Source: a virus. From it: a stretch of DNA of 26,159 bases. The DNA is taken from the IMG/VR virus record IMGVR_UViG_3300021375_000139, positions 1-26,159 of that record. One strand, written 5' to 3'. The notes beneath the pieces are model-generated. The model was not told the origin of the DNA and did no database searches. It saw only the letters and a program-made list of their open reading frames with translations. Position 1 is the stretch's first letter; the number at the start of each line of letters is the position of its first letter. Positions 14,839 through 22,805 of the stretch are shown here, piece by piece. Position numbers and translations under genes: made by a program.

Positions 14839-16205
14839 TGAACGTTTTTGGCCTTTCCATCACGCGCGCCAAGGCGGCGACGTCGTTGTCGCCTGTCGAC
14901 AACCGCGGCGGCTGGTGGCCGATCTTATCGGAAGCGTTTGTCGGCGCCTTCCAGCGAGACATCAAAGTCAATCAGGCAGCGGTCGTCGCCAACCATGCCG
15001 TGTTCGCCTGCCAGACGCTGATCGCCAGCGACGTGGCGAAGCTGCGTGTGAAGCTCGTCGCACAGGACAGCGATGGTATCTGGTCAGAGACGAAAAACCC
15101 GGCATATAGCCCGGTCCTGCGCAAGCCGAACCATTTTCAGAACCGCATCCAGTTTTACGAAACTTGGGTGCTGTCAAAACTGCAGCGCGGCAACACCTAT
15201 GTGTTGAAGCAGCGCGACGGGCGCAACGCCGTGACCGCGCTCTATGTCCTCAATCCGGATCGGGTCACCCCGCTCGTCGCGCCCGACGGCAGCGTTTTCT
15301 ATGATCTCCAGCTCGATGATCTGGCTGGCGTCACCGAAAACGTGATCGTGCCCGCGCGCGAGATCATCCACGACCGATTCAATTGCCTTTTCCACCCACT
15401 GGTGGGCCTGTCCCCAATCTTCGCCAACGGCCTGGCCGCGACCCAAGGGCTTGCAGTCCAGACTGCCAGCACTCGCCTGTTTCAGAACGGCGCGCGCCCC
15501 GGTGGCATCCTCACGGCGCCCGGCAACATCAGCGACATCACCGCCCAGCGGCTCAAGGCGCACTGGGACAAGGAATATTCCGGCGAGAATTCGGGCAAGG
15601 TCGCCGTCCTGGGTGACGGGCTGAAGTTCGAAGCCATGGCGATGAAGGCCACCGACGCCCAGCTGGTCGAGCAGTTGAAATGGTCAGCCGAAGTCGTTTG
15701 CTCGACCTACCATGTCCCGCCGTACAAGGTCGGGGTTGGCGCGCAGCCGACTTACAACAACGTCCAGGCCCTCAATGTCGAATATTTCGGCCAATGCCTG
15801 CAGGTGCTGATCGAGGCGATCGAGCTTTGCCTAGACGAGGGCTTGGCCACGGGCGAGGGTCTGGGTACGGAATTCGACACCGAAAACCTACTGCGCATGG
15901 ACGCGGCGACACAGATGGATGTGCTTGAAAAGAGCAAGGGCATCTTGTCGCCGAACGAGCAGCGCGCCAAGCTCGACAAGAAGCCGAAGCCTGGTGGCGA
16001 CAGTCCGATGCTTCAGCAGCAGAATTACAGCCTTGAAGCCCTAGCCAAGCGCGACGCGAAAGATGACCCCTTCACCAGCGGCCGGGCAACCGCTGTTGGT
16101 GAGCCAAAAGCGGTCAACGACAATCAACAGGCGCGCGACAAAACCTTCGCTCTGTCGGGCAAGGTGCGTCAAGTGCTTCGCGAGCAAAGGAAGTCAGATG
16201 CTTGA
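14838..16205 (+). CDS. Portal protein
   Basis: The 455-residue product matches the HK97-type portal. It has ANHAVFACQTLIASDVAKLR near the start, the long helical wing region with GNTYVLKQRDGR, VLNPDRVTPLVAPDG and an IIHDRF motif, and a stem-like helix (STYHVPPYKVGVGAQPTYNN) followed by the VEYFGQCLQVLIEAIE crown region. The portal forms the dodecameric ring at the head vertex through which DNA enters and leaves. The disordered charged C-terminus (RQVLREQRKSDA) is common. TGATG overlap with the previous gene and an 8-base overlap with the next. It is downstream of the capsid gene rather than upstream of the protease. Confidence 0.93.
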   Translation: MNVFGLSITRAKAATSLSPVDNRGGWWPILSEAFVGAFQRDIKVNQAAVVANHAVFACQTLIASDVAKLRVKLVAQDSDGIWSETKNPAYSPVLRKPNHFQNRIQFYETWVLSKLQRGNTYVLKQRDGRNAVTALYVLNPDRVTPLVAPDGSVFYDLQLDDLAGVTENVIVPAREIIHDRFNCLFHPLVGLSPIFANGLAATQGLAVQTASTRLFQNGARPGGILTAPGNISDITAQRLKAHWDKEYSGENSGKVAVLGDGLKFEAMAMKATDAQLVEQLKWSAEVVCSTYHVPPYKVGVGAQPTYNNVQALNVEYFGQCLQVLIEAIELCLDEGLATGEGLGTEFDTENLLRMDAATQMDVLEKSKGILSPNEQRAKLDKKPKPGGDSPMLQQQNYSLEALAKRDAKDDPFTSGRATAVGEPKAVNDNQQARDKTFALSGKVRQVLREQRKSDA

Positions 16206-17085
16206 TATGGAGGTTCTGGCTTCGGAGATCGCCGCGATTGTTTCCGAGGAGGTGGAGCGCAGCACCGCACCGATCATCGCTGAGAACAAGGCGCTGCGTG
16301 AACGTATGGCCGCGCTTGAGGCTCGGTCGGCCGAAGCGGGCCCCGCCGGCGCTGACGGTCAGGACGGTCGCGACGGTGCTGACGGCAAGGATGGCCAGGA
16401 TGGTCGCGACGGTAAGGACCTCGACCCGGTCACGCTCCGCGGGATTGTGTCTGAGATCGTGCAGGCCGAAGTGTCGAAACAGGTGCCGGAAGCCATTGCC
16501 GCCCTGCCCGCACCCGAGCGCGGCGAGAAGGGTGAGGATGGCGAACCCGGCGCCGATGGCGATGCTGGAGCCGATGGCCAGGACGGTCGCGATGGTGCCG
16601 ACGGCAAGGATGGCGTCGACGGGCAGGACGGGAAAGACGGCCGCGACGGCGTCGACGGCAAGGATGGCGCCGGCATCGCTGATCTCGTCATCGACCGCGA
16701 CGGCAACCTGATCGCGTCCTTCACCGATGGGCGGATGAAGCATCTTGGCCAGGTCGTCGGCAAAGACGGCCGCGATGGCGGCGACGGCAAGGACGGCATC
16801 CCCTTCGGCGTCGACGATCTCGACATGACCCTGATGGAGGACGGTCGCACCCTGCGAATGTCCTTCACCAAGGGTGATACCGAATATGCGTTCCAGATCC
16901 CCTTCCCCGTCGTGATCGACCGTGGCGTGTTCGCCGACGGTAAGTCTTACGAGGAGGGCGACGGTGTCACCTGGGGTGGTAGCTTCTGGATCGCGCAGCG
17001 CGCGACCGGATCGAAGCCGGACAGTGCTGACAGCGGCTGGCGGCTTGCTGTGAAGCGCGGCCGTGACGGGAAGGACAAGGCCTGA
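16198..17085 (+). CDS. Collagen-like protein with possible carbohydrate-binding C-terminus
   Basis: A 295-residue protein with a coiled-coil N-terminus (about 1-45) and Gly-X-Y collagen tracts at about 48-73, 109-158 and 188-200. The tracts are mainly of GADGQDGRDG and GKDGVDGQDG types. The C-terminus (YEEGDGVTWGGSFWIAQRAT, then GWRLAVKRGRDGK) looks like a chitin-binding or CBM5/12-like module. Collagen-like proteins form trimeric fibres and occur on phage heads and tails. The start at 16198 follows AAAGGAAG and overlaps the portal end by 8 bases. The frame open further upstream is shadow of the portal. Between portal and connector genes, it is probably a head or neck fibre that touches the host surface or its polysaccharide. 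The exact site is inferred. Confidence 0.8.
   Translation: MLDMEVLASEIAAIVSEEVERSTAPIIAENKALRERMAALEARSAEAGPAGADGQDGRDGADGKDGQDGRDGKDLDPVTLRGIVSEIVQAEVSKQVPEAIAALPAPERGEKGEDGEPGADGDAGADGQDGRDGADGKDGVDGQDGKDGRDGVDGKDGAGIADLVIDRDGNLIASFTDGRMKHLGQVVGKDGRDGGDGKDGIPFGVDDLDMTLMEDGRTLRMSFTKGDTEYAFQIPFPVVIDRGVFADGKSYEEGDGVTWGGSFWIAQRATGSKPDSADSGWRLAVKRGRDGKDKA
16350..16800 (+). repeat. Imperfect 9-base-unit repeats encoding collagen tracts
   Basis: The collagen tracts are built from 9-base units such as GACGGTCAG, GACGGTCGC and GATGGTGCC, and longer blocks are repeated: part of 16353-16413 recurs, with silent changes, near 16567-16650. Such arrays can gain or lose units by slippage or recombination, so the number of Gly-X-Y triplets may vary between related phages. 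The array is coding throughout. Confidence 0.7.
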
Positions 17086-17372
17086 TGGCGGCGCTTGTCG
17101 ATCTTGCTGAAATGAAGGTCCAGCTGCGCATGCTGTCCGCCGATTTCGATGCCGAGATCGGCACCTGGATCACGACCGCGCACGCGCGCATCGTTCGGCA
17201 CATCAAGGCAACCGATGAAGCCATCGCCGAAATGAGCGAAATCGACCGCGCCGCCTTGAAGGTCGCCGAGATCCTTGCGGTGAAGGCCTTGTTCGAGGGC
17301 GACAAGGATGCCCCCATGACTGGAGCCGTCATGACCGTCCTGCATGACTTTCGCGATCCGAGCATGGCATGA
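17085..17372 (+). CDS. Head-tail connector protein (gp6-like)
   Basis: A 95-residue mainly helical protein starting MAALVDLAEMKVQLRMLSAD, with the pattern of small phage adaptor proteins: an N-terminal hook, LRMLSADFDAEIGTWITTAH and the AALKVAEILAVKALFEG helix. In HK97-like phages gp6-type proteins bind under the portal and start the connector. It overlaps its upstream neighbour as TGATG and the next gene by ATGA, so the neck genes are translated as a chain. The family call rests on size, pattern and position. Confidence 0.8.
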   Translation: MAALVDLAEMKVQLRMLSADFDAEIGTWITTAHARIVRHIKATDEAIAEMSEIDRAALKVAEILAVKALFEGDKDAPMTGAVMTVLHDFRDPSMA

Positions 17373-17698
17373 AGACAGCCCCGCGAAATAGGCTCATAAT
17401 TATCGAATTCCGTACGGTGGCCGAAGACGGCTACGGCGGAGAGATTGAAGTTTGGGCGGAATATTGTCGCGCCTATGCCGCCGTCTATTACGGTTCCGGG
17501 AAAGAGCAGCGCGAGGCGGCTCAGGTCGCTGGATCGCAGGTCGCGTCACTCGAGATTCTCAGCGACAGCAAGTCTCGCGCCATTAGCGTAATCGATCACC
17601 GTGTTTCTTTCGACGGCGGCACTTGGAACATCACCGCCAAGCAGGATCTGGGTCTGAATGACGGAGTGCGGGTGACCGCCATCCGAGAGGCCGCGTGA
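17369..17698 (+). CDS. Head closure / head-tail adaptor protein
   Basis: The 109-residue protein is beta-rich: RLIIIEFRTVAEDGYGGEIE, a middle segment YAAVYYGSGKEQREAAQVAG and the C-terminal half SVIDHRVSFDGGTWNITAKQ. Phage head-closure proteins of the SPP1 gp16 / HK97 gp7 type show this size and a conserved DxxYGG-like turn, here DGYGG. It plugs the neck and prepares the tail joining site. It overlaps by ATGA upstream and GTGA downstream. Confidence 0.78.
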   Translation: MKTAPRNRLIIIEFRTVAEDGYGGEIEVWAEYCRAYAAVYYGSGKEQREAAQVAGSQVASLEILSDSKSRAISVIDHRVSFDGGTWNITAKQDLGLNDGVRVTAIREAA

Positions 17699-18093
17699 AA
17701 CTCGTAGGCTTTGACGCCCTCGATCGAAAACTGGTGAAAATCCGCGATGCTGTGTCGCCGCAGGCCCGCGAAAAGTCGCTGATGGCCGGCGCGTTAATCA
17801 TCCAGGCCGAGGCACAGCGCCTTGCCCCCGTGCTCACCGGTAATTTGCGCGACAGCATTATTATCAGCTTTGACGGGGGATTGAACTCTTCAGCTGTATC
17901 CCAACGCCGTTTCTTCACTGCGGTCTACATCGGACCATCGAGAGGCAAGGGCTTTTACGGTCACATGGTGGAGTTTGGCACATCGCACTCCGCCCCCCAT
18001 CCATTCATGCGGCCTGCGCTCGATAATACCCGCGATGATGTCAAGCGAGCGATGGGCAATTCGCTTTGGATCGATATCAAAAAGGCGGCCTAA
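17695..18093 (+). CDS. HK97 gp10-family tail completion protein
   Basis: The 132-residue protein carries the HK97 gp10 features: an N-terminal start MKLVGFDALDRKLVKIRDAV, the TGNLRDSI motif near 48-55, and a conserved HMVEFGTSHSAPHPFMRPAL segment. It begins with GTG overlapping the previous stop (GTGA). Tail completion proteins cap the tail tube so that it can join the head. The C-terminus ends IDIKKAA. Position and motifs agree, so this is a confident call. Confidence 0.87.
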   Translation: MKLVGFDALDRKLVKIRDAVSPQAREKSLMAGALIIQAEAQRLAPVLTGNLRDSIIISFDGGLNSSAVSQRRFFTAVYIGPSRGKGFYGHMVEFGTSHSAPHPFMRPALDNTRDDVKRAMGNSLWIDIKKAA

Positions 18094-18096
18094 TAG

Positions 18097-18492
18097 ATGG
18101 ATATGCAGCAAGCACTGCGCGCCAGGCTGCTCGCTGACGGTCCGGTCAGCGCGCTAGCTTCAGGTCGCGTTTTTTGGGGAATTCGCCCGCCAAAATCACT
18201 GCTGCCGGCCATCACGCTGAACGTCATACCAGGCGTTCTCGCCGAGCATATGAAGGGCCAGCAGTCCCTTCAGTTTTTCCGCGTGCAAATGGATTGCTGG
18301 GGAGATTCATATGCGGCTGCCCAGGCCCTAGTCGCCGCCGCCTTGGCATGCCTTCTGCCTCGCTCGAAGACCGACGATTATTATTTCCGACCGGCGTCGT
18401 CGACCTCGCCGCGCGACCTCTCCGAAGAGAACACGGCCGGCACCATCCACCGTAAGCAAACGGATCTAACGATCCGCTTTTCCCTGGCCTGA
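18097..18492 (+). CDS. DUF3168 tail terminator protein
   Basis: This 131-residue protein has the DUF3168 layout: a helical start MDMQQALRARLLADGPVSAL, then ITLNVIPGVLAEHMKGQQ, then the RVQMDCWGDSYAAAQALVAA helix and the final TDLTIRFSLA strand. Lambda gpU-like tail terminators stop tube growth and link the tail to the head. The ATG is at 18097, with a second in-frame ATG two codons later. It lies just before the tail tube gene, as expected. Confidence 0.85.
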   Translation: MDMQQALRARLLADGPVSALASGRVFWGIRPPKSLLPAITLNVIPGVLAEHMKGQQSLQFFRVQMDCWGDSYAAAQALVAAALACLLPRSKTDDYYFRPASSTSPRDLSEENTAGTIHRKQTDLTIRFSLA

Positions 18493-18506
18493 AGGAGGCT
18501 CCTGAC

Positions 18507-18944
18507 ATGAGTGACGTTGAAACCGGTCATTTGACCGAATTCTGGCTGTGGGATCCGACGCTCGGCACCCCGGCTCTCGTTGAATTGGGCGAACTGACCG
18601 AGGTTCCGCTGCCCGAGGGCACGGCCGATCTGGTCGAAACCAGTCACATGAAGACGATCGGCTACAAGAGCTACATCAATGCTCCGCTGAAGGACGGCGA
18701 GGAAGCCGACCTGGTGATGAACTACATCCCCGGCTCCCCCACCGATATCCTTTGCCGCAAGGCGAAATCCTACGGCCGCCCACTGCAATACAAGATCGTG
18801 CTGGTGAACGGCGACGGCACCTGGGAAATTTCCGGCGAGCTGATCGTGCGCAACTATGTGCGCTCGAACCCGATGCTCGATCGCCGCACCGGCACTCTGC
18901 GGGTGAAATGGTCGAGCGAGGAAACGGAGGCGGCCGGTGCATAA
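18507..18944 (+). CDS. Major tail tube protein
   Basis: A 145-residue beta-rich protein with a strong AAGGAGG before the ATG, suiting high expression. ELTEVPLPEGTADLVETSHM is the kind of N-terminal loop seen in tube proteins, and the end (LRVKWSSEETEAAGA) is flexible. It should stack in rings to form the tail tube. Its position between the tail terminator and the assembly chaperone supports the call. It overlaps the chaperone start by eight bases. Confidence 0.85.
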   Translation: MSDVETGHLTEFWLWDPTLGTPALVELGELTEVPLPEGTADLVETSHMKTIGYKSYINAPLKDGEEADLVMNYIPGSPTDILCRKAKSYGRPLQYKIVLVNGDGTWEISGELIVRNYVRSNPMLDRRTGTLRVKWSSEETEAAGA

Positions 18945-19305
18945 CCCGCTGCGCGGGGAGGCGTCGTTCAAGGCCGGCGCCTCCACCTTCACCCTCGTCT
19001 TCGACGTCAACGCCTTCTGTGAGTTGGAAGACGAAACCGGCTTCGGCGTTGCCGAACTGATCGAGCAGATCCAGGACAAGCCCAGCTTTCGCTTGCTCCG
19101 CTCGATCTTTTGCGCGGGTCTCCAGACTCATCATCCCAAAACCTCACTTGCCGAAGCCGGAGAGATCATGTCCGACGCCGGTTTAGAGGGCATCAAGAAC
19201 GCGCTCCGCGCAGCCCTTCAGGCGGCCATGCCCAGTAAAGAAGACGCTGCAGAAGACGAGAGTGCGGGGGGAAAGGCTCGGAGGAAAAAGGCTGGGACTG
19301 GATAA
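18937..19305 (+). CDS. Tail assembly chaperone, short form (GTA-type)
   Basis: The 122-residue product starts with GTG at 18937, read as MHNPLRGEASFKAGASTFTL, and matches the GTA-type tail chaperone: strand-rich N-terminus, FDVNAFCELEDETGFGVAEL and the SFRLLRSIFCAGLQTHH helix. It should coat the tape measure protein while the tail tube assembles. The basic C-terminal tail (KARRKKAGTG) is read only by ribosomes that do not shift frame. A GGAGG lies before the start. The -1 frameshift extension is listed separately. By analogy with lambda G, the short form is the abundant one. Confidence 0.82.
   Translation: MHNPLRGEASFKAGASTFTLVFDVNAFCELEDETGFGVAELIEQIQDKPSFRLLRSIFCAGLQTHHPKTSLAEAGEIMSDAGLEGIKNALRAALQAAMPSKEDAAEDESAGGKARRKKAGTG
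19269..19275 (+). promoter_or_regulatory. -1 ribosomal frameshift site GGGAAAG
   Basis: In the chaperone frame the codons here are GGG GGA AAG. The heptamer GGGAAAG (G GGA AAG) is the slippery sequence of the lambda G/GT frameshift. An overlapping GGGGGGA at 19266-19272 could also slip. A -1 step lets translation go on for 112 codons in frame with the downstream reading frame, which has no start codon of its own in a suitable place. Confidence 0.75.
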
Positions 19306-19613
19306 AGCTCCTGACCCTATGGACGCAATCGGGGCGCGACCCCGATGCGTTCTGGCGCCAGACACCTCGTATCTTGGCGGCGACGCTTCGCGGATATCGC
19401 GCAGCGTGCCGCCGGGAACATGATGTAGCAACGTTCCAGGCCCGATTGACAGCTGCCCTGCACCGCTACCCCAAAAACAAGCCGCTGCCTTCGCTCGACG
19501 AGCTGACGAAGCCGGCGCGCTCCAACAAAAAACAGTCGACCGACGAGATGCTCGCCGCCTTCCAAGCGATGAAGGCAGCGGGGGCGCCGATCACTATACG
19601 CAAGATTGCCTGA
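19275..19613 (+). CDS. Tail assembly chaperone -1 frameshift extension (T-like part)
   Basis: From base 19275 the -1 frame encodes 112 residues before TGA at 19611-19613. It includes WIKLLTLWTQSGRDPDAFWR and a helical part PRILAATLRGYRAACRREHD. The DPDAFW...P pattern is like the second tail chaperone (phage TAC_6 / rcc01693) of GTA-related phages. The earliest start codons in this frame are weak: TTG at 19374 would skip much of the conserved part, and no ATG precedes the DPDAFW segment. The 225-residue fusion of short form and extension therefore fits better than a separate gene. It should recruit the tube protein to the tape measure. Frameshifting is inferred from sequence. Confidence 0.72.
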   Translation, partial: GSEEKGWDWIKLLTLWTQSGRDPDAFWRQTPRILAATLRGYRAACRREHDVATFQARLTAALHRYPKNKPLPSLDELTKPARSNKKQSTDEMLAAFQAMKAAGAPITIRKIA

Positions 19614-19625
19614 GCGAGGGTCTGA

Positions 19626-22600
19626 ATGAGCGACGATCTTAAAATCGGCGGCATGCATGGCGAGCTTGGGCTCGACGTGCGCGGCTGGTTTGATGGCTTT
19701 GAGGATGCCCGTGAAGTTCTGGCCGATTTCGCCAAAGAGGTGATGTCGCAATTTAAGGAACTGGAGGGCAGTATTCGCAACGCTGCGATCGGCATGACGG
19801 CGACGATCAGCGCATCGTTTGCCGGCATGACCGTCGTTACCAAGCGCGGTGCCGGGGCGTTCGAAAAGTCCATGAATAATGTGCATGCGGCGTTGCGAGG
19901 TATCAGCGGCGAGCAACTGGATGCGCTTTCCAAGGCGGCTCGCAAACTGGGGCCCGAAGTCGGGCGCGGTGCCAAAGAGGCGGCAGACGGCATCGAAACA
20001 CTTGCTCTTGCCGGCATGTCGGCGAAGGATATTCTCGGCGGCGGGCTCGAACAGACCTTGCGTCTTGCCGCCGCCAACGCCGCTGAGCTGGGTTCCTCGG
20101 CCGCGCTGGTTACGGACGTGATGGCCCAGTTCAACAAGTCGACGTCTGATCTTGAGGCCGTCGTCAACCAGGTGACCGGTTCGCTCGATGCGTCCAAGCT
20201 GGGCTTCAATGATTTCAAAGATGCGATCGCGCAGGGTGGCGGCGTGGCCGGCGCGGCAGGGGTCAGTTTCGAGGACTTCAATACGGCGCTGGCCGGCACT
20301 GCTGCCCTGTTCGGCAGCGGTTCCGACGCGGGGACCAGTTTCAAGACGTTCATCACTACGCTGACGCCCAAGTCCAAGGAAGCGGCGGCGATGATGGAAA
20401 AGCTGGGCCTCGACTTCTACGATGCAACCGGGAAGATGAAGGGGCTCGCCGATATCTCGGACATGCTCCGCGAAAAGCTGGGTAATCTTTCCGACCGTTC
20501 GCGCACCAACGTTCTGAACGAGATTTTTGGCGCTGACGCCATGCGCACGGCAATCGGCCTGATGCGACTGGGCGGCCAGGCTTTTGATGATCTGCAACGT
20601 TCGATCGGCGAGACAGACGCGGGTGAAAAACTGGCAATCCAGCTGCAAGGCGTCGAGGAATCGTCCAACCGGCTGAGCGATGCCTTCAACGAACTCAAGA
20701 TCGCCATGGGCGAAACCGGGATCCTCGCCGTCTTTACGTCGGTACAAAACGCGCTGACCAGCATCACACGTTGGTTTGCGGAGCTTCCGCTGGCCGTCCG
20801 GCAGGTCATCGTCGCGATCTGGGGGCTGACAGCAGCGGTAGGACCGATGATCCTGGCCCTGATGGGCATCGGCAAGATTCTCGCCCCGATCATCTTGCTG
20901 CGCGGAGGTTTTGGCCTGTTCGGGGCGGTGCTGGCCGGCCTCATCAATCCGATCGGCACGTTGGTGGCGCTTTTGGGACGTTTGGCTATTGCGCTGTCCG
21001 GTGTCAGTGTCGCCCTGCGAACCGTCGGGCTGGCTATGACGGTGTGGGCCGGCTGGATCGGCCTTGTCGTCACCGCCCTTACTCTGCTCGTGCTTTGGTC
21101 TACGCGATCGGTGACCGCGAATAATGCAGCCAAACTGGCGGCCGAACGGGCCAGCGCGGCCTATGAAAAACAGCAGGCCGCCACGTTGCAGCTGGTGTCG
21201 GCAACGGGTGCCGCCCGTAAGGCTCTGATCGACAAGATGAAAGCGGACCGGGCGGCTGAGCTTCAGGCTATGGCGACTGCCAAGGCTGATGTCGTTGCTG
21301 CGCGCGCCGCGCTTGAGCGCGCAAAGTCGAACCTCTCCAAGTCGAAATCCGAAGTGAAGATGGGCGCGCGGGGCGATCTGATCAGTCCCAAGGTGGCTCC
21401 CAACATCAAGGCTGTCGATCAGGCGGAGGCCGATCTCCTTTCGCGCGCCAAAACGCTCGAAACCATCGCCAAGACCGTGGAAGGCTATAGTCGTTCGATC
21501 AACACGCCCGAGTTCGGAACAGTGGACCTTGACCTTGGCGAAGACGACAAAAAGACCAAAGGCGCGAAGGGGCCGTCCGCGCAGGATCTGGCAAATCGCC
21601 GCGAGCAGATGCAGCTCGAACAGCAGATGGCCGTGGCCCGCGCTCGCGATGACAAAGATGAAATGCGGCGGCTTCAGGACAGGATGGACGTCTTCCAGCG
21701 CCAGAAAGATTATGAAGATGCGGGCCTGAGCACCAGCGCTGCCAAACTGGCGGCCGAAAAGGACATTGCCGAAATCAAAGCGGCGGAGGCGGAATATGAT
21801 GCGAGGGAGGTCGCTCGCGCCGAAAACGCACTCGACCAGCAATTGGCTGAGATTCGCGGCGATGAGCAGATGTCCCGCCTCGCTTCCGACAGGGCCTATC
21901 TAGAAGAGCGCACAGCCTTCTGGCAGGACAAGGGACTGACGCTTTTGCAAGCTCAAAGGCGAGCGGCTGAGGATCTTGTCCAGGTCGATATCACCCGTGC
22001 GGATGCGGCTGCCAGACTGGCAAAATCGCAGGCCCTTGATAGGGAGGCTGAGCTCTCGCGCTTGCGCAATGATAGCGCTGAGCAGCAGCGGGCGGCCACT
22101 CGGGCGGCGGAGCTTCAGCGCCGGACCGAACAATATTACCGGGACGGCGAAGGTAAAGTCGGTGAAGATGAGGCGCGGGATCGCGCTTCGCGTGAACTCG
22201 ATGAGGAAGAGCTCGCCCGTCAGCAGGGGCAGTGGCGGGAAGTGTTCAGGGGCGGCATCCGCGCGGCGATGGATGGCGATCTGGGGAGCTTCGCGAAAAA
22301 TTGGTGGAAGGACCATGTCGCAAAGGGCATGGAAGAAGCGCTCAACAGCCTGTCCGACGTGCTGTTTAACCTTTTCAAGCAGGCCCTCGGGCAAGGTAGT
22401 GCCGGCGCCGGCAGCGGGGGTGGATTGCTAGGGTCCATCCTTAGCGGTGTCACCACCGTGTTTGGTGGCAAGGTAAACACGGGCAGCAGCGATATTGTTC
22501 TCAACAGCAATGCGGTCTCCAGCGCCTTCGCTGGTCTGCCTGGTTTCGCGACGGGCGGTAGTTTCGAGGTCGGCGGTAAGCCGGGCATCGATACCAACCT

Positions 22601-22805
22601 AGTGCAGTTTTGGGGTACAGCTGGAGAAACGGTGAACATCCGTCGGGGCAACGATGACAGCCAGGGCGATGTTCATATCAGCCAATCCATCAGCTTCAGC
22701 GGCGGCCTCGACCTTGCCACTAAAACCGAAGCTGCGCGCTTCGCAGAAGCTGCGCGACAGGCCGCGATCAAAGGTGTGATGGAGGCAAATCGTCGTCGTG
22801 CCTGA
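19626..22805 (+). CDS. Tail tape measure protein
   Basis: The 1059-residue protein is the longest gene, the usual place and size for a siphovirus tape measure. Residues 1-385 are helical, with TP901-type features such as ISGEQLDALSKAARKLGPEV and GAAGVSFEDFNTALAGTAAL. A hydrophobic zone at about 388-495 has several likely membrane-active segments (RQVIVAIWGLTAAVGPMILA). Long charged coiled coils follow to about 870, and the C-terminus is glycine-rich. At about 0.15 nm per residue the tail would be about 160 nm long. A GTG start of the next gene overlaps its end. Confidence 0.93.
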   Translation: MSDDLKIGGMHGELGLDVRGWFDGFEDAREVLADFAKEVMSQFKELEGSIRNAAIGMTATISASFAGMTVVTKRGAGAFEKSMNNVHAALRGISGEQLDALSKAARKLGPEVGRGAKEAADGIETLALAGMSAKDILGGGLEQTLRLAAANAAELGSSAALVTDVMAQFNKSTSDLEAVVNQVTGSLDASKLGFNDFKDAIAQGGGVAGAAGVSFEDFNTALAGTAALFGSGSDAGTSFKTFITTLTPKSKEAAAMMEKLGLDFYDATGKMKGLADISDMLREKLGNLSDRSRTNVLNEIFGADAMRTAIGLMRLGGQAFDDLQRSIGETDAGEKLAIQLQGVEESSNRLSDAFNELKIAMGETGILAVFTSVQNALTSITRWFAELPLAVRQVIVAIWGLTAAVGPMILALMGIGKILAPIILLRGGFGLFGAVLAGLINPIGTLVALLGRLAIALSGVSVALRTVGLAMTVWAGWIGLVVTALTLLVLWSTRSVTANNAAKLAAERASAAYEKQQAATLQLVSATGAARKALIDKMKADRAAELQAMATAKADVVAARAALERAKSNLSKSKSEVKMGARGDLISPKVAPNIKAVDQAEADLLSRAKTLETIAKTVEGYSRSINTPEFGTVDLDLGEDDKKTKGAKGPSAQDLANRREQMQLEQQMAVARARDDKDEMRRLQDRMDVFQRQKDYEDAGLSTSAAKLAAEKDIAEIKAAEAEYDAREVARAENALDQQLAEIRGDEQMSRLASDRAYLEERTAFWQDKGLTLLQAQRRAAEDLVQVDITRADAAARLAKSQALDREAELSRLRNDSAEQQRAATRAAELQRRTEQYYRDGEGKVGEDEARDRASRELDEEELARQQGQWREVFRGGIRAAMDGDLGSFAKNWWKDHVAKGMEEALNSLSDVLFNLFKQALGQGSAGAGSGGGLLGSILSGVTTVFGGKVNTGSSDIVLNSNAVSSAFAGLPGFATGGSFEVGGKPGIDTNLVQFWGTAGETVNIRRGNDDSQGDVHISQSISFSGGLDLATKTEAARFAEAARQAAIKGVMEANRRRA

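Noticed and set aside
16350-16800. CRISPR-like repetitive DNA
   Set aside because: The repeats have 9-base units in a continuous frame encoding Gly-X-Y triplets, with no unique spacers.
19317-21842. 841-codon open frame opposite the tape measure gene
   Set aside because: Low-complexity, His/Arg/Gln-rich translation with no motifs; the + strand gene is clearly real.
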